Below, in pieces: positions 16,621-25,701 of a DNA stretch of 64,000 nucleotides. This DNA is from Filomicrobium insigne. GTDB lineage: Bacteria; Pseudomonadota; Alphaproteobacteria; Rhizobiales; Hyphomicrobiaceae. Below the pieces are notes generated by a model, which did no database searches, had not been told where the DNA came from, and was given only the letters and a program-made list of their open reading frames with translations. Within the stretch, counting starts at the first letter, position 1. Each line of letters opens with the position of its first letter. The stretch is from assembly GCF_900104305.1 (NCBI RefSeq), contig NZ_FNJC01000001.1, positions 1,245,168 to 1,309,167 of the forward strand, read 5' to 3'. A program made the position numbers and the translations under genes.

Positions 16621-17543
16621 GAGGGTCGTTTCACCAGGCTGACGAAGATCTGTTCGAGCGAGCTTTGTGTTGTGCTGAGGTCCTTGAACTTGATGCCTGC
16701 TTCATTGAGTTCAGCCAACAAGGACGTGATGCCGGTGCGCTCTCCCTGCGTATCGTAGGTATAGACAAGTTCCATCGCGTCGTCTGAAAGGGTGAGTCCG
16801 CGTGAGGCAAGCGCAGATGGGATCTTTTCGAGCGGGTGATGAAGCTGCAAGATGAGCTGCTTCTTGCCCAGCTTGTGCATCAAGGTCGATTTGTCTTCGA
16901 CGAGTATCAATTCGCCGTTGTTGATGACGCCGATGCGGTCGGCCATCTCTTCAGCTTCTTCGATGTAGTGCGTCGTCAGAATTATCGTGACACCAGAATC
17001 ACGTAAATCCCGCACAATCCGCCACATGTCTTTTCGCAGTTCGACGTCGACGCCTGCTGTCGGTTCATCGAGGAAAAGGATTCGTGGCTCATGAGACAGG
17101 GCCTTGGCGATCAGTACGCGCCGCTTCATGCCGCCGGACAGCGTCATGATCCTGTTGTCTTTTTTGTCCCAAAGCGAAAGATCGCGCAGGACTTTCTCGA
17201 TGTGTGCCGGATTTGGCGGTTTTCCGAACAGGCCGCGGCTGAAGGCGACAGTGTCCCAGACGGATTCAAAGGCGTTGTTGGGTAATTCTTGAGGGACTAA
17301 GCCGATCAAGGAGCGCGTTGTGCGATAGTCCGTAATGATGTCGTGGCCGTTCACGTGGACCGAGCCGCCGCTCGGTGAGACAATCCCGCAGATGATACTG
17401 ATGAGCGTGGTTTTGCCGGCGCCGTTGGGGCCTAACAGCGCGAAGATCTCGCCGGAACGAATTTCAAGATCTATGCCTTTGAGGGCCTGAAAGCCCGAGG
17501 CATAGGTCTTGGACAGATTGGCAACGGAAATCGTTGGAGGCAT
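16617..17543 (-). CDS. ABC transporter ATP-binding protein
   Basis: A 308-residue ATPase with Walker [10 protein letters not shown] (about 39-47), signature LSGGMKRR, Walker [14 protein letters not shown] and the H-loop TTHYIEEAE. The C-terminal extension (after residue 230) is typical of the CcmA/YadG class of ABC-2 exporters. It is translationally coupled to the permease gene downstream. The 250 bases upstream are shared with the divergent MOT1 transporter gene. Confidence 0.9.
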   Translation of the reverse strand: MPPTISVANLSKTYASGFQALKGIDLEIRSGEIFALLGPNGAGKTTLISIICGIVSPSGGSVHVNGHDIITDYRTTRSLIGLVPQELPNNAFESVWDTVAFSRGLFGKPPNPAHIEKVLRDLSLWDKKDNRIMTLSGGMKRRVLIAKALSHEPRILFLDEPTAGVDVELRKDMWRIVRDLRDSGVTIILTTHYIEEAEEMADRIGVINNGELILVEDKSTLMHKLGKKQLILQLHHPLEKIPSALASRGLTLSDDAMELVYTYDTQGERTGITSLLAELNEAGIKFKDLSTTQSSLEQIFVSLVKRPS

Positions 17544-17620
17544 GAAGATCTGCTTAAGGAGGTGAGATTGAATGGCTCGGCGGCGAGTTACTTGGGGTAG
17601 CGGGTTGTTATTTCCAAGGC

Positions 17621-17662
17621 GTGTTAGCCGATGCGCTTATGATTGGTGGCTGGGGCTAACAC
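17621..17662. promoter_or_regulatory. 9-bp inverted repeat in the ABC/MOT1 divergent region
   Basis: GTGTTAGCC (17621-17629) and GGCTAACAC (17654-17662) are perfectly complementary with a 24-base gap. It lies between divergent promoters. It does not match the ModE box; it could be an operator for either gene or an RNA stem. Confidence 0.35.
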
Positions 17663-17798
17663 ACCGGGGCGTGTATGAGAAGTCCGACAATAGACGTCGT
17701 CTCCGATGAGCTTTTTCTCGGGGTATTCATTTCGCGGCGAGAAAGGAGTAAGTCAGATTAAGGGGCCGGCTCCTATTTGAGCGTTTTATTGATCCGTT

Positions 17799-18974
17799 GT
17801 GTTCGGGACCGGGAAAACTGAGGCTGTGGTGGTGCAAAAGGGCGAGAGGTTCATTTTCAATCTGCGCGAGGTCAACGGTGCCATGGGTGACCTCGGCACC
17901 TTGTTGCCGCTGACTCTTGGGACCATTGCGGTTGCTGGATTGGCGCCGATGCCAGTTCTTCTCGGCTTTGCGGTCTTCTACATCGGGACCGCGCTTTATT
18001 ATCGCCTGCCTATTCCTGTCCAACCTATGAAAGTTGTGGCGGCCGTGCTGCTGACGGCGCAACTCAGCCACGAAACGCTTGTTGCCAGCGGTGTCATTAT
18101 CGGTGCCGTCCTGCTCCTGCTGGGGGCGACAGGGTGGATGACGCGATTGGCTCGGCTCGTGCCGCAGTCGGTGCTTGCGGGGCTTCAACTTGGTCTCGGT
18201 ATCGCCCTTGCCCTGGTGAGCCTCGGATTAATGGCGACCGCGCCGCTTTTGGCCTTTGTGACGCTCGGCCTGGTACTCGGCCTGGGTCGCCTCCCAGGAT
18301 ATCCTTCGGCACTGATCGCAGTCGCTGTCGCGGTGGTTCTGGCGCAGGTGTTCGATGTACCAGGGATCGCGGGGAACATCGCGGCGTCGGCGATGATTTC
18401 TGTTCCGTCCGTGCCTTCCGTGGAGGACATCCAACAAGCGTTGTCGCTGTATGTGCTGCCGCAGCTTCCGCTGACGATCGCCAATGCCGTGGTCCTGACA
18501 GCGCTTATCGCGGGGGACTATTTCGGAGAACGTGCTTCGCACGTGACGCCGGGGCGTTTGTCGATTTCGAGCGGGCTGGCGAACTTGTTGCTGACGCCGT
18601 TTGGAGCGCTGCCAATGTGCCATGGAGCCGGAGGCTTGGCGGCGCATTATCGCTTTGGTGCCCGAAGCGGGGCTGCGCCTCTTCTGATCGGTGTCACGCT
18701 GCTTATGTTTGCTCTTTTGCCGGGCGGACTTGGCCTCGATGCTATTTCGGCGGTGCCAGCGGCCGGACTTGGGGCACTGTTGATAGTAGCTGCAGGAGAG
18801 TTGGCGCTGACGCGGCGGCTGTTTGATTGCAAGCCATCGTGCTGGCCGGTGATCGCCGCAACAGCTGGTGTAACGGTGTGGTTCGATCCGTTCTGGGGCC
18901 TCGTCGTTGGATCGGGTGCTGAGCTTGTTCGTGTGGCTGTCGTCCGTCACCTTCAGAAGCGTGCGAACATCTGA
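17799..18974 (+). CDS. MOT1-type molybdate/sulfate transporter
   Basis: A 391-residue polytopic membrane protein with 10-12 helices. Conserved motifs of the MOT1 (PF16983-type) family are visible: NGAMGDLGTLLPL near residue 28, IPVQPMKV near 71, and GALPMCHGAGGLAAHYRFG near 270. The family imports molybdate or sulfate. The start is a GTG at 17799; a GTG cluster at 17826-17834 is an alternative. No molybdenum genes lie nearby, so the substrate remains open. Confidence 0.8.
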   Translation: MFGTGKTEAVVVQKGERFIFNLREVNGAMGDLGTLLPLTLGTIAVAGLAPMPVLLGFAVFYIGTALYYRLPIPVQPMKVVAAVLLTAQLSHETLVASGVIIGAVLLLLGATGWMTRLARLVPQSVLAGLQLGLGIALALVSLGLMATAPLLAFVTLGLVLGLGRLPGYPSALIAVAVAVVLAQVFDVPGIAGNIAASAMISVPSVPSVEDIQQALSLYVLPQLPLTIANAVVLTALIAGDYFGERASHVTPGRLSISSGLANLLLTPFGALPMCHGAGGLAAHYRFGARSGAAPLLIGVTLLMFALLPGGLGLDAISAVPAAGLGALLIVAAGELALTRRLFDCKPSCWPVIAATAGVTVWFDPFWGLVVGSGAELVRVAVVRHLQKRANI

Positions 18975-19064
18975 TCAATCAGGTGATGTGGGCCGGCGGC
19001 GTGGCCCAGCCCACTACCTGTTGGCTTGCTTCACCGGACATGGCAACCGGCGGTCAAACTTAGC

Positions 19065-20663
19065 TCAGCCAAAGGTCGAGATGTTGCGGTGATCGAATTG
19101 ATAGAGCCATGTTTCCGTCAGTGGCTCGCCGTTTAGCTCCAGATACATGCGTAGCTCGGCGATTTCGCGTGGCTCTACCTCCAGATCGAAGACTGCGCGC
19201 CAGATATTCCCGTTCGGTACGGGCTCTGCGAACGTCCGGATAACTCTGCCCGTTGAGGCTGTGACCTTCACTTCCGGGAAGACGCCATATGGGATTTTCG
19301 TCATAACCGATGGGCGGTTGAATTCGATGGCAAACCGGTAGTTGTTTGGTGGACGCGGTTTACCTGGTTCCCCACCGTTGCCAATCCGTGTCGCTGTCGT
19401 GGTGGCTATATTTTCGGCGGGATAGGGTTCGTCCGCGAGCCAATGCAAGCGGTAGTTCAGCGTGTACTCGTTGCCCGCTTTTGCCTTGCCTGCTGGAACC
19501 CAGAATGCGCCGATGTTGTCATGAATTTCGTCGTCGGTTGGAATTTCGAGAAGTTCGATGGAGCCTTTCCCAAGCGGTTTGAGCGGCTCAACCCATAAGC
19601 TCGGACGGCGGTCGTACATCACGCCATCTTGGTAGTGATCGAAATTGCGATCGCGTTGCAGGAGGCCGAAACCGCGCGGATTGTTGTCCTCGAATGCAGA
19701 GACCGTGGCGGAGGGCGGATTGTTGAGCGGGCGCCAAATTCGTTCGCCGCTTCCTGTCCACATCGCCAAGCCATCCGAGTCATGGACTTCCGGACGCCAA
19801 TCACGGATACGCTCGCGACCGTATTCGCCGTACCAGAACATAGAGGTCAGCGGAATGAGGCCGAGCCGTTCGACATCGCGCCGTAGGTAGAGGGCGGATT
19901 CGATGTCCATCACCACGCCCTTGCTACGGTCGCGGCCACGCTTCAACGCAAAACGGAACGCTCCCGTAATGCTTGGACCATTGAGAAGTGCGCAGACAAT
20001 CACCGGAGTTTCGGGGTCGGCCTGTTCTGCAATGTAGAACTCCGTGAAGTCGGGAAACTCCTCGGCCTTGTTCGGAACAGCTGCATCGATGGCAACTCCG
20101 CGTGCCGAAAGACCGTACTGGCCGAGTGCGCCAATGGCTCGGAAGTAGGAAGCACCAAGAAAAGCTACCCAATCCTGCGTGCGCCAATCCGAGGCTCCGT
20201 TCCATTCTTGCAAACGGAAGCCAGCAAAACCGGAATCCGGAGGCAATTTGCGCGCGGGGCTGTCTTCCGGCATTTCGAATAGGGATGGGTTATATGCGAC
20301 CTCGCGGGCGATACCGCTTTCGACGAGATGCATTTTGACGGCTTTGCCGAAGTACTGGCCCAGGTGGAAGAAGTTGAGCGGATAGGCTCCGCCTCCATTC
20401 GCATACGGAGCGCGATCGGGCTTAAACTTCAGCTTGCCATGCTGCTCATAGTCGATCTGTTGGATGACGTCCGGCATCGGGCGGTAGGGCGGCACGTAGG
20501 CCTCTTTCGCCATACGGCGTGCTCTTGCGACGAGTTCCTCGTAGCTAAATGGAGTGCCGGGCGCTTCTTGCGCCAGTGCCGGGCGGAGAGCGGGGGGAAG
20601 TCCCATAAAGGCCGCTAGGCCGGCAGTGGTGCGGAAAAGGTCTCGTCGGTTTAGTGAGGTCAT
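19065..20663 (-). CDS. opgD: periplasmic glucan biosynthesis protein OpgD/OpgG
   Basis: A 532-residue protein needed for osmoregulated periplasmic glucans. The N-terminus NRRDLFR followed by a hydrophobic run and ALAQEAPG is a twin-arginine signal, which is the mark of OpgD (MdoD) rather than OpgG. The MdoG domain follows with typical motifs such as GDNPRGF-like NNPRGFGLLQRDRNFDHYQD and SLWVEP. No glucosyltransferase gene (opgH) is adjacent. Assignment to the OpgG/D family is firm; the D versus G choice rests on the signal type. Confidence 0.85.
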   Translation of the reverse strand: MTSLNRRDLFRTTAGLAAFMGLPPALRPALAQEAPGTPFSYEELVARARRMAKEAYVPPYRPMPDVIQQIDYEQHGKLKFKPDRAPYANGGGAYPLNFFHLGQYFGKAVKMHLVESGIAREVAYNPSLFEMPEDSPARKLPPDSGFAGFRLQEWNGASDWRTQDWVAFLGASYFRAIGALGQYGLSARGVAIDAAVPNKAEEFPDFTEFYIAEQADPETPVIVCALLNGPSITGAFRFALKRGRDRSKGVVMDIESALYLRRDVERLGLIPLTSMFWYGEYGRERIRDWRPEVHDSDGLAMWTGSGERIWRPLNNPPSATVSAFEDNNPRGFGLLQRDRNFDHYQDGVMYDRRPSLWVEPLKPLGKGSIELLEIPTDDEIHDNIGAFWVPAGKAKAGNEYTLNYRLHWLADEPYPAENIATTTATRIGNGGEPGKPRPPNNYRFAIEFNRPSVMTKIPYGVFPEVKVTASTGRVIRTFAEPVPNGNIWRAVFDLEVEPREIAELRMYLELNGEPLTETWLYQFDHRNISTFG

Positions 20664-21092
20664 GGCGCGTTCGTGCCCTTATCTAATAGGGGACTCGCAT
20701 TTGGAACTTTGGCGGATATTTCGATAGCGGGCGGTGAATTTCCAGGTGTTCTTCTAGATCGGCGTGCTCTCGCGAGATCTGTAAACCGGGTGCCAAAGAG
20801 CCATAGGGCTGGCTAGGTTCCGTTTACCTATTGGTTAATTCAGCGCTTAAAAGGACACTTCGGCATATTCGTGGCTGTAATTAACTAACTAACTGTCGTT
20901 GAACCCAGCGTTTTTGGGGGACTATCCAGCCATAACTTCATTGAATTGACGTACAAATTTTGACGTTTGGTGTAGAGCGGAACTTCTGTGTGGAGATAGT
21001 GCCTGCCCGTGTCAGGATGACGCGGGTCTGATATCCGAATTTGCCGAAAGATTTGACCTTCGCCCTTCGAGTCCCAGAGATAACCAATAACC
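20664..21092. other. 429-bp intergenic region, nothing recognised
   Basis: It lies between the divergent opgD and DUF4336 genes and must hold both promoters. A short TAAC tandem (TAACTAACTAACT near 20882) is present. No ORF, hairpin or known operator could be supported. Confidence 0.4.
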
Positions 21093-21830
21093 ATGGCCGT
21101 CGAACAGTACGCCCCTCTCAATACTCTGAAGCCGGTGGCGGACGACGTATGGATTGTGGATGGGCCACTCATTCGCTTCGGCATGCCCATGTTCAAGATG
21201 CCTTTTCCAACCCGCATGAGCATTGTCCGGCTGGCGGGTGGAGATCTGTTTGTGCATTCTCCCACCCCGCTGACGCGCGATTTAAAAGCCGAAGTCGAAG
21301 CGTTGGGTTGTCCGCGTTGGATCATCGGACCCAACCGGATCCACTATTGGTGGATTCCGGAGTGGCGGGAAGCCTTTGCAGATGCGGATGTCTATCTGGC
21401 GCCCCGCATAAAGGAGCAAGCGGGAGACCGCATCGATTTCGCTGCCTTACCGCTTGAGGCTGAGCACGGATATCCCTGGGACGAGGCCATCGACACACTG
21501 CCGGTCGTGGGGGACTTCATGACGGAAGTCGAGTTCTTTCACCGCGCCAGCCGGACACTCATTCTGACGGATTTCATCGAGAACTTCGAACCGCAGAAAC
21601 TTGGTTTGGTCATGCGTATGTTGACCTGGGCCGGCGGTGTGCAAGATCCCGACGGCCAGATGCCGCGCGACATGCGACTGACTTTTGTGCGGCAGAAACC
21701 GCAGCTTCGCGCGGCCATCGAGACAATGATCTCGTGGGATCCAGAGCGTGTCATCATCGCTCACGGACGATGGTATCCAGCGAATGGCGCGGCCGAGTTA
21801 CGGCGCGCCTTCAGGTGGATACTCAATTGA
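21093..21830 (+). CDS. DUF4336 family metallo-hydrolase-like protein
   Basis: A 245-residue protein with a metallo-beta-lactamase-like layout: LADDVWIVDG-type start (VADDVWIVDGPLIRFG), the segment FVHSPTPLT in place of the usual HxHxDH metal motif, and a late HGRWY. This is the DUF4336 pattern, in which the classical zinc ligands are largely missing. Activity is unknown. It is monocistronic and convergent with a GFA gene. Confidence 0.75.
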   Translation: MAVEQYAPLNTLKPVADDVWIVDGPLIRFGMPMFKMPFPTRMSIVRLAGGDLFVHSPTPLTRDLKAEVEALGCPRWIIGPNRIHYWWIPEWREAFADADVYLAPRIKEQAGDRIDFAALPLEAEHGYPWDEAIDTLPVVGDFMTEVEFFHRASRTLILTDFIENFEPQKLGLVMRMLTWAGGVQDPDGQMPRDMRLTFVRQKPQLRAAIETMISWDPERVIIAHGRWYPANGAAELRRAFRWILN

Positions 21831-21854
21831 AGCGCGTTGGAATGATCTGCAGTC

Positions 21855-22274
21855 TTAACTTTCGGGTCCTTTCGGAAACTGCGGAACGTTGGGATCAATC
21901 AGGTGCCAGGGTGGCGCCGATCCCGTCCAAAACTGAGCTTCGGACTTGAACAAGGATGGATCATCCAGGCTGCCGACCTTGATTGAAACAACATCGGGAA
22001 AACTGGTGTCGGTGGCGAACAGTGGGCTGCCGCAGGTGCCGCAGAATTGCCGCGTCCTTTGGGCACCGCTTTCGGCGGTGTTGGCGTAACTCGCAGGCTG
22101 GCCTTTGGTGATGTTCAGTGATGATTTTGAGACCACGACTACATAGGCTGGCGCACCACCACATACGTGTTGGCAATCACGACAATGACATGCGGCGGAG
22201 CCTAGCAATGGCCCGTTCACCCGGAACCGGATTTCACCGCATAGACATCCTCCTTCGGCGTTGATTGTTTGCAA
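21855..22274 (-). CDS. GFA family glutathione-dependent formaldehyde-activating-like protein (TTG start)
   Basis: A 139-residue zinc-fold protein with the paired motifs GGCLCGEIRF, ACHCRDCQ and RQFCGTCGSPLF that bind two zinc ions in the GFA (Mss4-like) family. The frame extends to an ATG at 22337, but a TTG at 22274 preceded by GGGAGGT at ideal spacing gives the usual family length, so I choose it. GFA proteins bind glutathione adducts; the true substrate is unknown. Confidence 0.8.
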   Translation of the reverse strand: MQTINAEGGCLCGEIRFRVNGPLLGSAACHCRDCQHVCGGAPAYVVVVSKSSLNITKGQPASYANTAESGAQRTRQFCGTCGSPLFATDTSFPDVVSIKVGSLDDPSLFKSEAQFWTGSAPPWHLIDPNVPQFPKGPES

Positions 22275-22378
22275 TTTTACCTCCCTTGATTTGTGTCGCT
22301 TTTTTTGGAGCGATGCAAACGAAGGTAGTTCAGGCAACTCCGTAATGCTAGCAGCGCCGCGGCATGTGTCCTAATCGC

Positions 22379-22708
22379 TTAAGTTCCTTCCAAGTCGTGT
22401 TTGAGCCGGGCGAGCAGTTCGACAGCTTCATGTGCGTAGGGCGAAATCCAGCGATCGTGGATTTCCTTGAATGGGGCAGCGTTCAGGTAGTTCCAGCGAT
22501 TTCTGCCTTCCCGTCGAACAACGATCAGGCCGGCACGTTCAAGCACCTTCATGTGCTGCATCACAGTGCATCGGTCGAGCGCATCTTTAAAATGATCGCA
22601 CAGTTCGCCGGTCGTACGCGGAGCGCTCTTGAGCAGATCCAGAATCTGGCGACGTCGCGAATCCGCAAGTGCCTTAAAGATCAGATCGTCGGTATCGATG
22701 TTTGACAT
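22379..22708 (-). CDS. ArsR family transcriptional regulator
   Basis: A 109-residue winged-helix repressor (FKALADSRRRQILDLLKSAPRTTGEL; recognition helix DRCTVMQHMKVLERAGL) without an evident metal-binding cysteine set. It is divergent from an SRPBCC/AHSA1 gene, a very common pairing in which the regulator controls the START-domain partner. A 20-bp palindrome overlaps its own start codon and is the probable operator. Confidence 0.9.
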   Translation of the reverse strand: MSNIDTDDLIFKALADSRRRQILDLLKSAPRTTGELCDHFKDALDRCTVMQHMKVLERAGLIVVRREGRNRWNYLNAAPFKEIHDRWISPYAHEAVELLARLKHDLEGT

Positions 22709-22726
22709 GTTATAAAACTATAACAT
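22707..22726. promoter_or_regulatory. palindromic operator of the ArsR/SRPBCC pair
   Basis: ATGTTATAAAACTATAACAT is a perfect 8-bp dyad around a 4-base centre. It overlaps the start codon of the arsR-type gene and lies about 35 bases before the divergent SRPBCC gene, the expected place for joint autoregulation. Confidence 0.65.
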
Positions 22727-22759
22727 ATCTTCGGAGCCGTCGCAAATGGAGGTCAGTCG

Positions 22760-23215
22760 ATGGAGCCGAAGTTCCAAGTTCAGCTTAAAATCGGAAAGCC
22801 GGTGGCTGAAGTTTTTGATGCTGTCGTTAATCCCGACAAGCTCACACGCTACTTCATTCAGTCCACGAATGGGCCGTTGGTGGAAGGTGTGACGGTGCGA
22901 TGGAAATTCGCTGAAGTGCCGGAGGCCATTGACGTGGTTGTTCGTGAGGTACGCCCAAGCGAACGCATTGTTTTCGAGTGGCCTGCAGAAGACGGCGATT
23001 ACCGCACATGTGTAGAGATGACCTTCCTTGCGGTCGAAGATGAAAGCACGTTGGTGCTAATCAAAGAGTCGGGGTGGCGTCCCAATCCCACGGGCATTGA
23101 GGCTTCCTATGGCAACGCCGGTGGATGGATGCACATGATGTGCTGCATGAAGGCTTACCTTGAGTTTGGCATCAACCTGAGGACAGGCGGTGTTTGCGGA
23201 GCGGAGACGGCGTAG
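22760..23215 (+). CDS. SRPBCC/AHSA1 domain protein
   Basis: A 151-residue START-fold protein (FQVQLKIGKPVAEVFDAVVNP at the start; GWMHMMCCMKAYLEFGINL at the end) of the Activator-of-Hsp90 homologue type found next to ArsR regulators. It probably binds a small hydrophobic ligand. A short stem GACGGC-GTA-GCCGTC covers its stop and the convergent amn end. Confidence 0.85.
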   Translation: MEPKFQVQLKIGKPVAEVFDAVVNPDKLTRYFIQSTNGPLVEGVTVRWKFAEVPEAIDVVVREVRPSERIVFEWPAEDGDYRTCVEMTFLAVEDESTLVLIKESGWRPNPTGIEASYGNAGGWMHMMCCMKAYLEFGINLRTGGVCGAETA

Positions 23216-23225
23216 CCGTCGTCGC

Positions 23226-24707
23226 TTAGCGGAACGGCGGCTCGTCGAACGAGCGCAGTTTACGTGAGTGGAGGGATTCGCGACGATCCTTGAGAAGTTC
23301 AATCGCGGTCAGGCCGATTTCGAGGTGTTGTGCGACAGCGGTTTCATAAAATGCGTTGGCGGCGCCCGGCAGCTTGATCTCACCATGCAGGGGCTTGTCC
23401 GATACGCAGAGCAAGGTTCCATAAGGCACCCGAAGTCGAAATCCCTGGGCCGCGATCGTACCGCTTTCCATGTCGACGGCTATGGCGCGCGAGAGGTTGA
23501 TGCGTCTGCGTTCTTGCGCGAAGCGGAGCTCCCAATTGCGGTCATCGTTGGTCACGACCGTGCCGGTACGCAATCGCTGTTTCAGGGCATCACCATATTG
23601 TCCCGTCACCTGAGCAGCGGCGTCCTGCAAGGCAACCTGGATCTCGGCTAGGGCGGGTATGGGGATGTCTGGTGGAATCAGGGCGTCGAGGATGTGATCC
23701 TGGCGCAGGTAGGCATGTGCCAGCACATAGTCGCCGATGGACTGGCTCTCGCGTAGGCCACCACAATGGCCCACCATCAGCCAGCAATGCGGGCGGAGTA
23801 CAGCGAGGTGATCGGTTATGTTCTTCGCATTGGGGGGCCCGACGCCGATGTTGATGAGCGAAACGCCTTCACCTCCTTCCGCGACCAGATGGTAGGCGGG
23901 CATCTGATATCGATGCCATTGGGAGGCGGCGATGCGATCCTCTGCCTCCGATTGTTCCATGCCGGCCGTGATCTCGATGTTGCCGGGCATGATCAACTTT
24001 TGGAACTGACCGCTTGGCAGCAGTTGTCCGATCGCAAGCTGAACAAACTGATCGATATAGCGGTGATAGTTGGTGAGCAGTACCCATCGCTGCGTGTGTC
24101 GCCAATCACTGCCCGTGTAATGAACAAGGCGGCGTAGCGAGTAGTCGACTCGAGCCGCGTCGAAGAGCATGAGCGGATAGGCACGTCCAGGCTTCGGTTC
24201 GATCAATCCGTCAGCGATTTCGTCGCCGACGGCGGCGAGGTTCGGCGTCGGGAAATATCTCGCGAGCTCTCCTGCCGTAACGCCCGCTTTTGCAATTTCG
24301 TCTGTGCGTTCGAAAACGTAGGTGTAGGGAATTTCCTGGCTGCTTGAGGTGACCTCGATTGCAGCACCGTATTCATCGACCAAGGGGCCGAGTTGTTCCA
24401 GCAGATAGGCGCGGAAGAAGCCGGGATGTGTGATGGTCGTTTCGTAGATTCCGGCCCGTTGCAGCTTTGCGAACGCGCGCCGACTTACCGGCGGCGGCTG
24501 TGGTACGTCCTTGTAGAGAACGCGCAGGCGTGGGTAGCAAAATGCGCTGCGTTCTTCCGGCGAGGGCACGCGCCGTTCGAGAAGATATCTATCGAGGGCT
24601 TTTTCGAGTGCGTTCGTTGCTTCTCGGTAGAGCCGTTCAAGGTGTTCAACGGCTTCTTCAGGTTTGAGGTTTCTGAACGTTTTCAGTTTTGTCACCACGG
24701 CCTTCAA
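23226..24707 (-). CDS. amn: AMP nucleosidase
   Basis: A 493-residue enzyme that cleaves AMP to adenine and ribose 5-phosphate. The N-terminal regulatory domain is followed by the phosphorylase-like catalytic domain with the motifs INIGVGPPNAKNITDHLA, MVGHCGGL and VDMESGTIAAQGFR (catalytic Asp in LCVSDKPLHGE). Length and motif order fit E. coli Amn (484 aa). In enteric bacteria amn belongs to the phosphate regulon; here it lies next to, and divergent from, the Pho-box-preceded ptx operon. Confidence 0.92.
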   Translation of the reverse strand: MKAVVTKLKTFRNLKPEEAVEHLERLYREATNALEKALDRYLLERRVPSPEERSAFCYPRLRVLYKDVPQPPPVSRRAFAKLQRAGIYETTITHPGFFRAYLLEQLGPLVDEYGAAIEVTSSSQEIPYTYVFERTDEIAKAGVTAGELARYFPTPNLAAVGDEIADGLIEPKPGRAYPLMLFDAARVDYSLRRLVHYTGSDWRHTQRWVLLTNYHRYIDQFVQLAIGQLLPSGQFQKLIMPGNIEITAGMEQSEAEDRIAASQWHRYQMPAYHLVAEGGEGVSLINIGVGPPNAKNITDHLAVLRPHCWLMVGHCGGLRESQSIGDYVLAHAYLRQDHILDALIPPDIPIPALAEIQVALQDAAAQVTGQYGDALKQRLRTGTVVTNDDRNWELRFAQERRRINLSRAIAVDMESGTIAAQGFRLRVPYGTLLCVSDKPLHGEIKLPGAANAFYETAVAQHLEIGLTAIELLKDRRESLHSRKLRSFDEPPFR

Positions 24708-24803
24708 TCTGGAAATTGCTGCGCTCTTCTTCCTAGGTGTGCTCCGCGCTGGGCATGTTGCCTGAGAAGATAATCACTCACGGGCTTCAACGAAGAGCGC
24801 TTT

Positions 24804-24821
24804 CTGTCATTGGCGTGTCAT
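24804..24821 (+). promoter_or_regulatory. Pho box upstream of the ptx operon
   Basis: CTGTCAT (24804-24810), a TGGC spacer and GTGTCAT (24815-24821) match the PhoB direct-repeat consensus of two CTGTCAT heptamers separated by four bases. It lies about 90 bases before ptxA and also faces the divergent amn. Confidence 0.7.
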
Positions 24822-24843
24822 GTAGGGTTGATAATCGGCATAA

Positions 24844-24868
24844 CCGAACGTTGCTTAATATTGTTCGG
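24844..24868. promoter_or_regulatory. dyad in the ptx promoter region, candidate PtxE site
   Basis: CCGAAC (24844-24849) and GTTCGG (24863-24868) form a perfect inverted repeat with a 13-base centre, followed by a second dyad CGGATTATCCG (24866-24876). The spacing is close to LysR-type sites, and a LysR gene ends the operon. Confidence 0.4.
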
Positions 24869-24910
24869 ATTATCCGATCAACGTAAGCGACGGACAGAGG
24901 GGATGCTTTC

Positions 24911-25672
24911 ATGCTTTCAGTCCATGACGTCGCGGTCACCTATTCCAACGGCGTTACCGCTCTCCATCCGACCAGTCTAACCTTTAAGCGCGGCCAATTC
25001 ATCGTGTTGCTCGGAGCGTCAGGAGCGGGCAAATCGACTTTGCTGCGGACACTCAACGGTCTTGTCCGGCCGACGCGCGGCGAGGTTCGCGTCGAGGGAC
25101 GCGGTTCCATTTTCGCTAGACGTTCAGCTTTGAGAGCGCATCGCCGTTCGACCGGTATGGTGTTCCAACAGCATCATCTCATTGGCCGGTTGACCGCGCT
25201 TGAGAATGTTCTGACGGGGCGCCTCGCGGCGCACAGCACCTTCCGATCGATGCTCCCACTGCCGCGTGCAGATCGGATGATCGCATTGGAAGCGCTGGGG
25301 CGCGTGGGTCTCGTTGACCGCGCGCTTCATCGCGCCGATCAGCTCTCCGGGGGGCAGCAACAGCGTGTTGGTATCGCGCGCGCTATGGCGCAAAGGCCGG
25401 AGACAATTCTCGCGGATGAACCTGTAGCGAGTTTGGATCCCGCTACGGCTGTCAAGGTTTTAGACGATCTGCATCGCATCTGCCGTGAAGACGGAATCAC
25501 TGCGATCATCAGTCTCCACCAAGTCGATCTTGCCCGCAGGTATGCCGATCACGTGATCGGTCTGGCCCAGGGGCGCATCGTATTCGAGGGTAATCCGGAC
25601 ACGCTCAGGCCGGATGCGCTCGATGAAATCTACCATGCCGATCAACCGCGGTTGGCGGAAGCGGCACAGTAG
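24911..25672 (+). CDS. ptxA: phosphite/phosphonate ABC transporter ATPase
   Basis: A 253-residue PhnC-type ATPase with Walker A GASGAGKST (about 36-44), signature LSGGQQQR and Walker B ILADEPVASLDP. It is first in a five-gene operon with binding protein, permease, phosphite dehydrogenase and LysR genes, the order of the ptxABCDE locus described in Pseudomonas. It therefore most likely energises phosphite uptake rather than general phosphonate uptake; that is inferred from context. Confidence 0.85.
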   Translation: MLSVHDVAVTYSNGVTALHPTSLTFKRGQFIVLLGASGAGKSTLLRTLNGLVRPTRGEVRVEGRGSIFARRSALRAHRRSTGMVFQQHHLIGRLTALENVLTGRLAAHSTFRSMLPLPRADRMIALEALGRVGLVDRALHRADQLSGGQQQRVGIARAMAQRPETILADEPVASLDPATAVKVLDDLHRICREDGITAIISLHQVDLARRYADHVIGLAQGRIVFEGNPDTLRPDALDEIYHADQPRLAEAAQ

Positions 25673-25701
25673 GACCCTTCAAAATCGTGAGAGGTAGTAT
25701 C

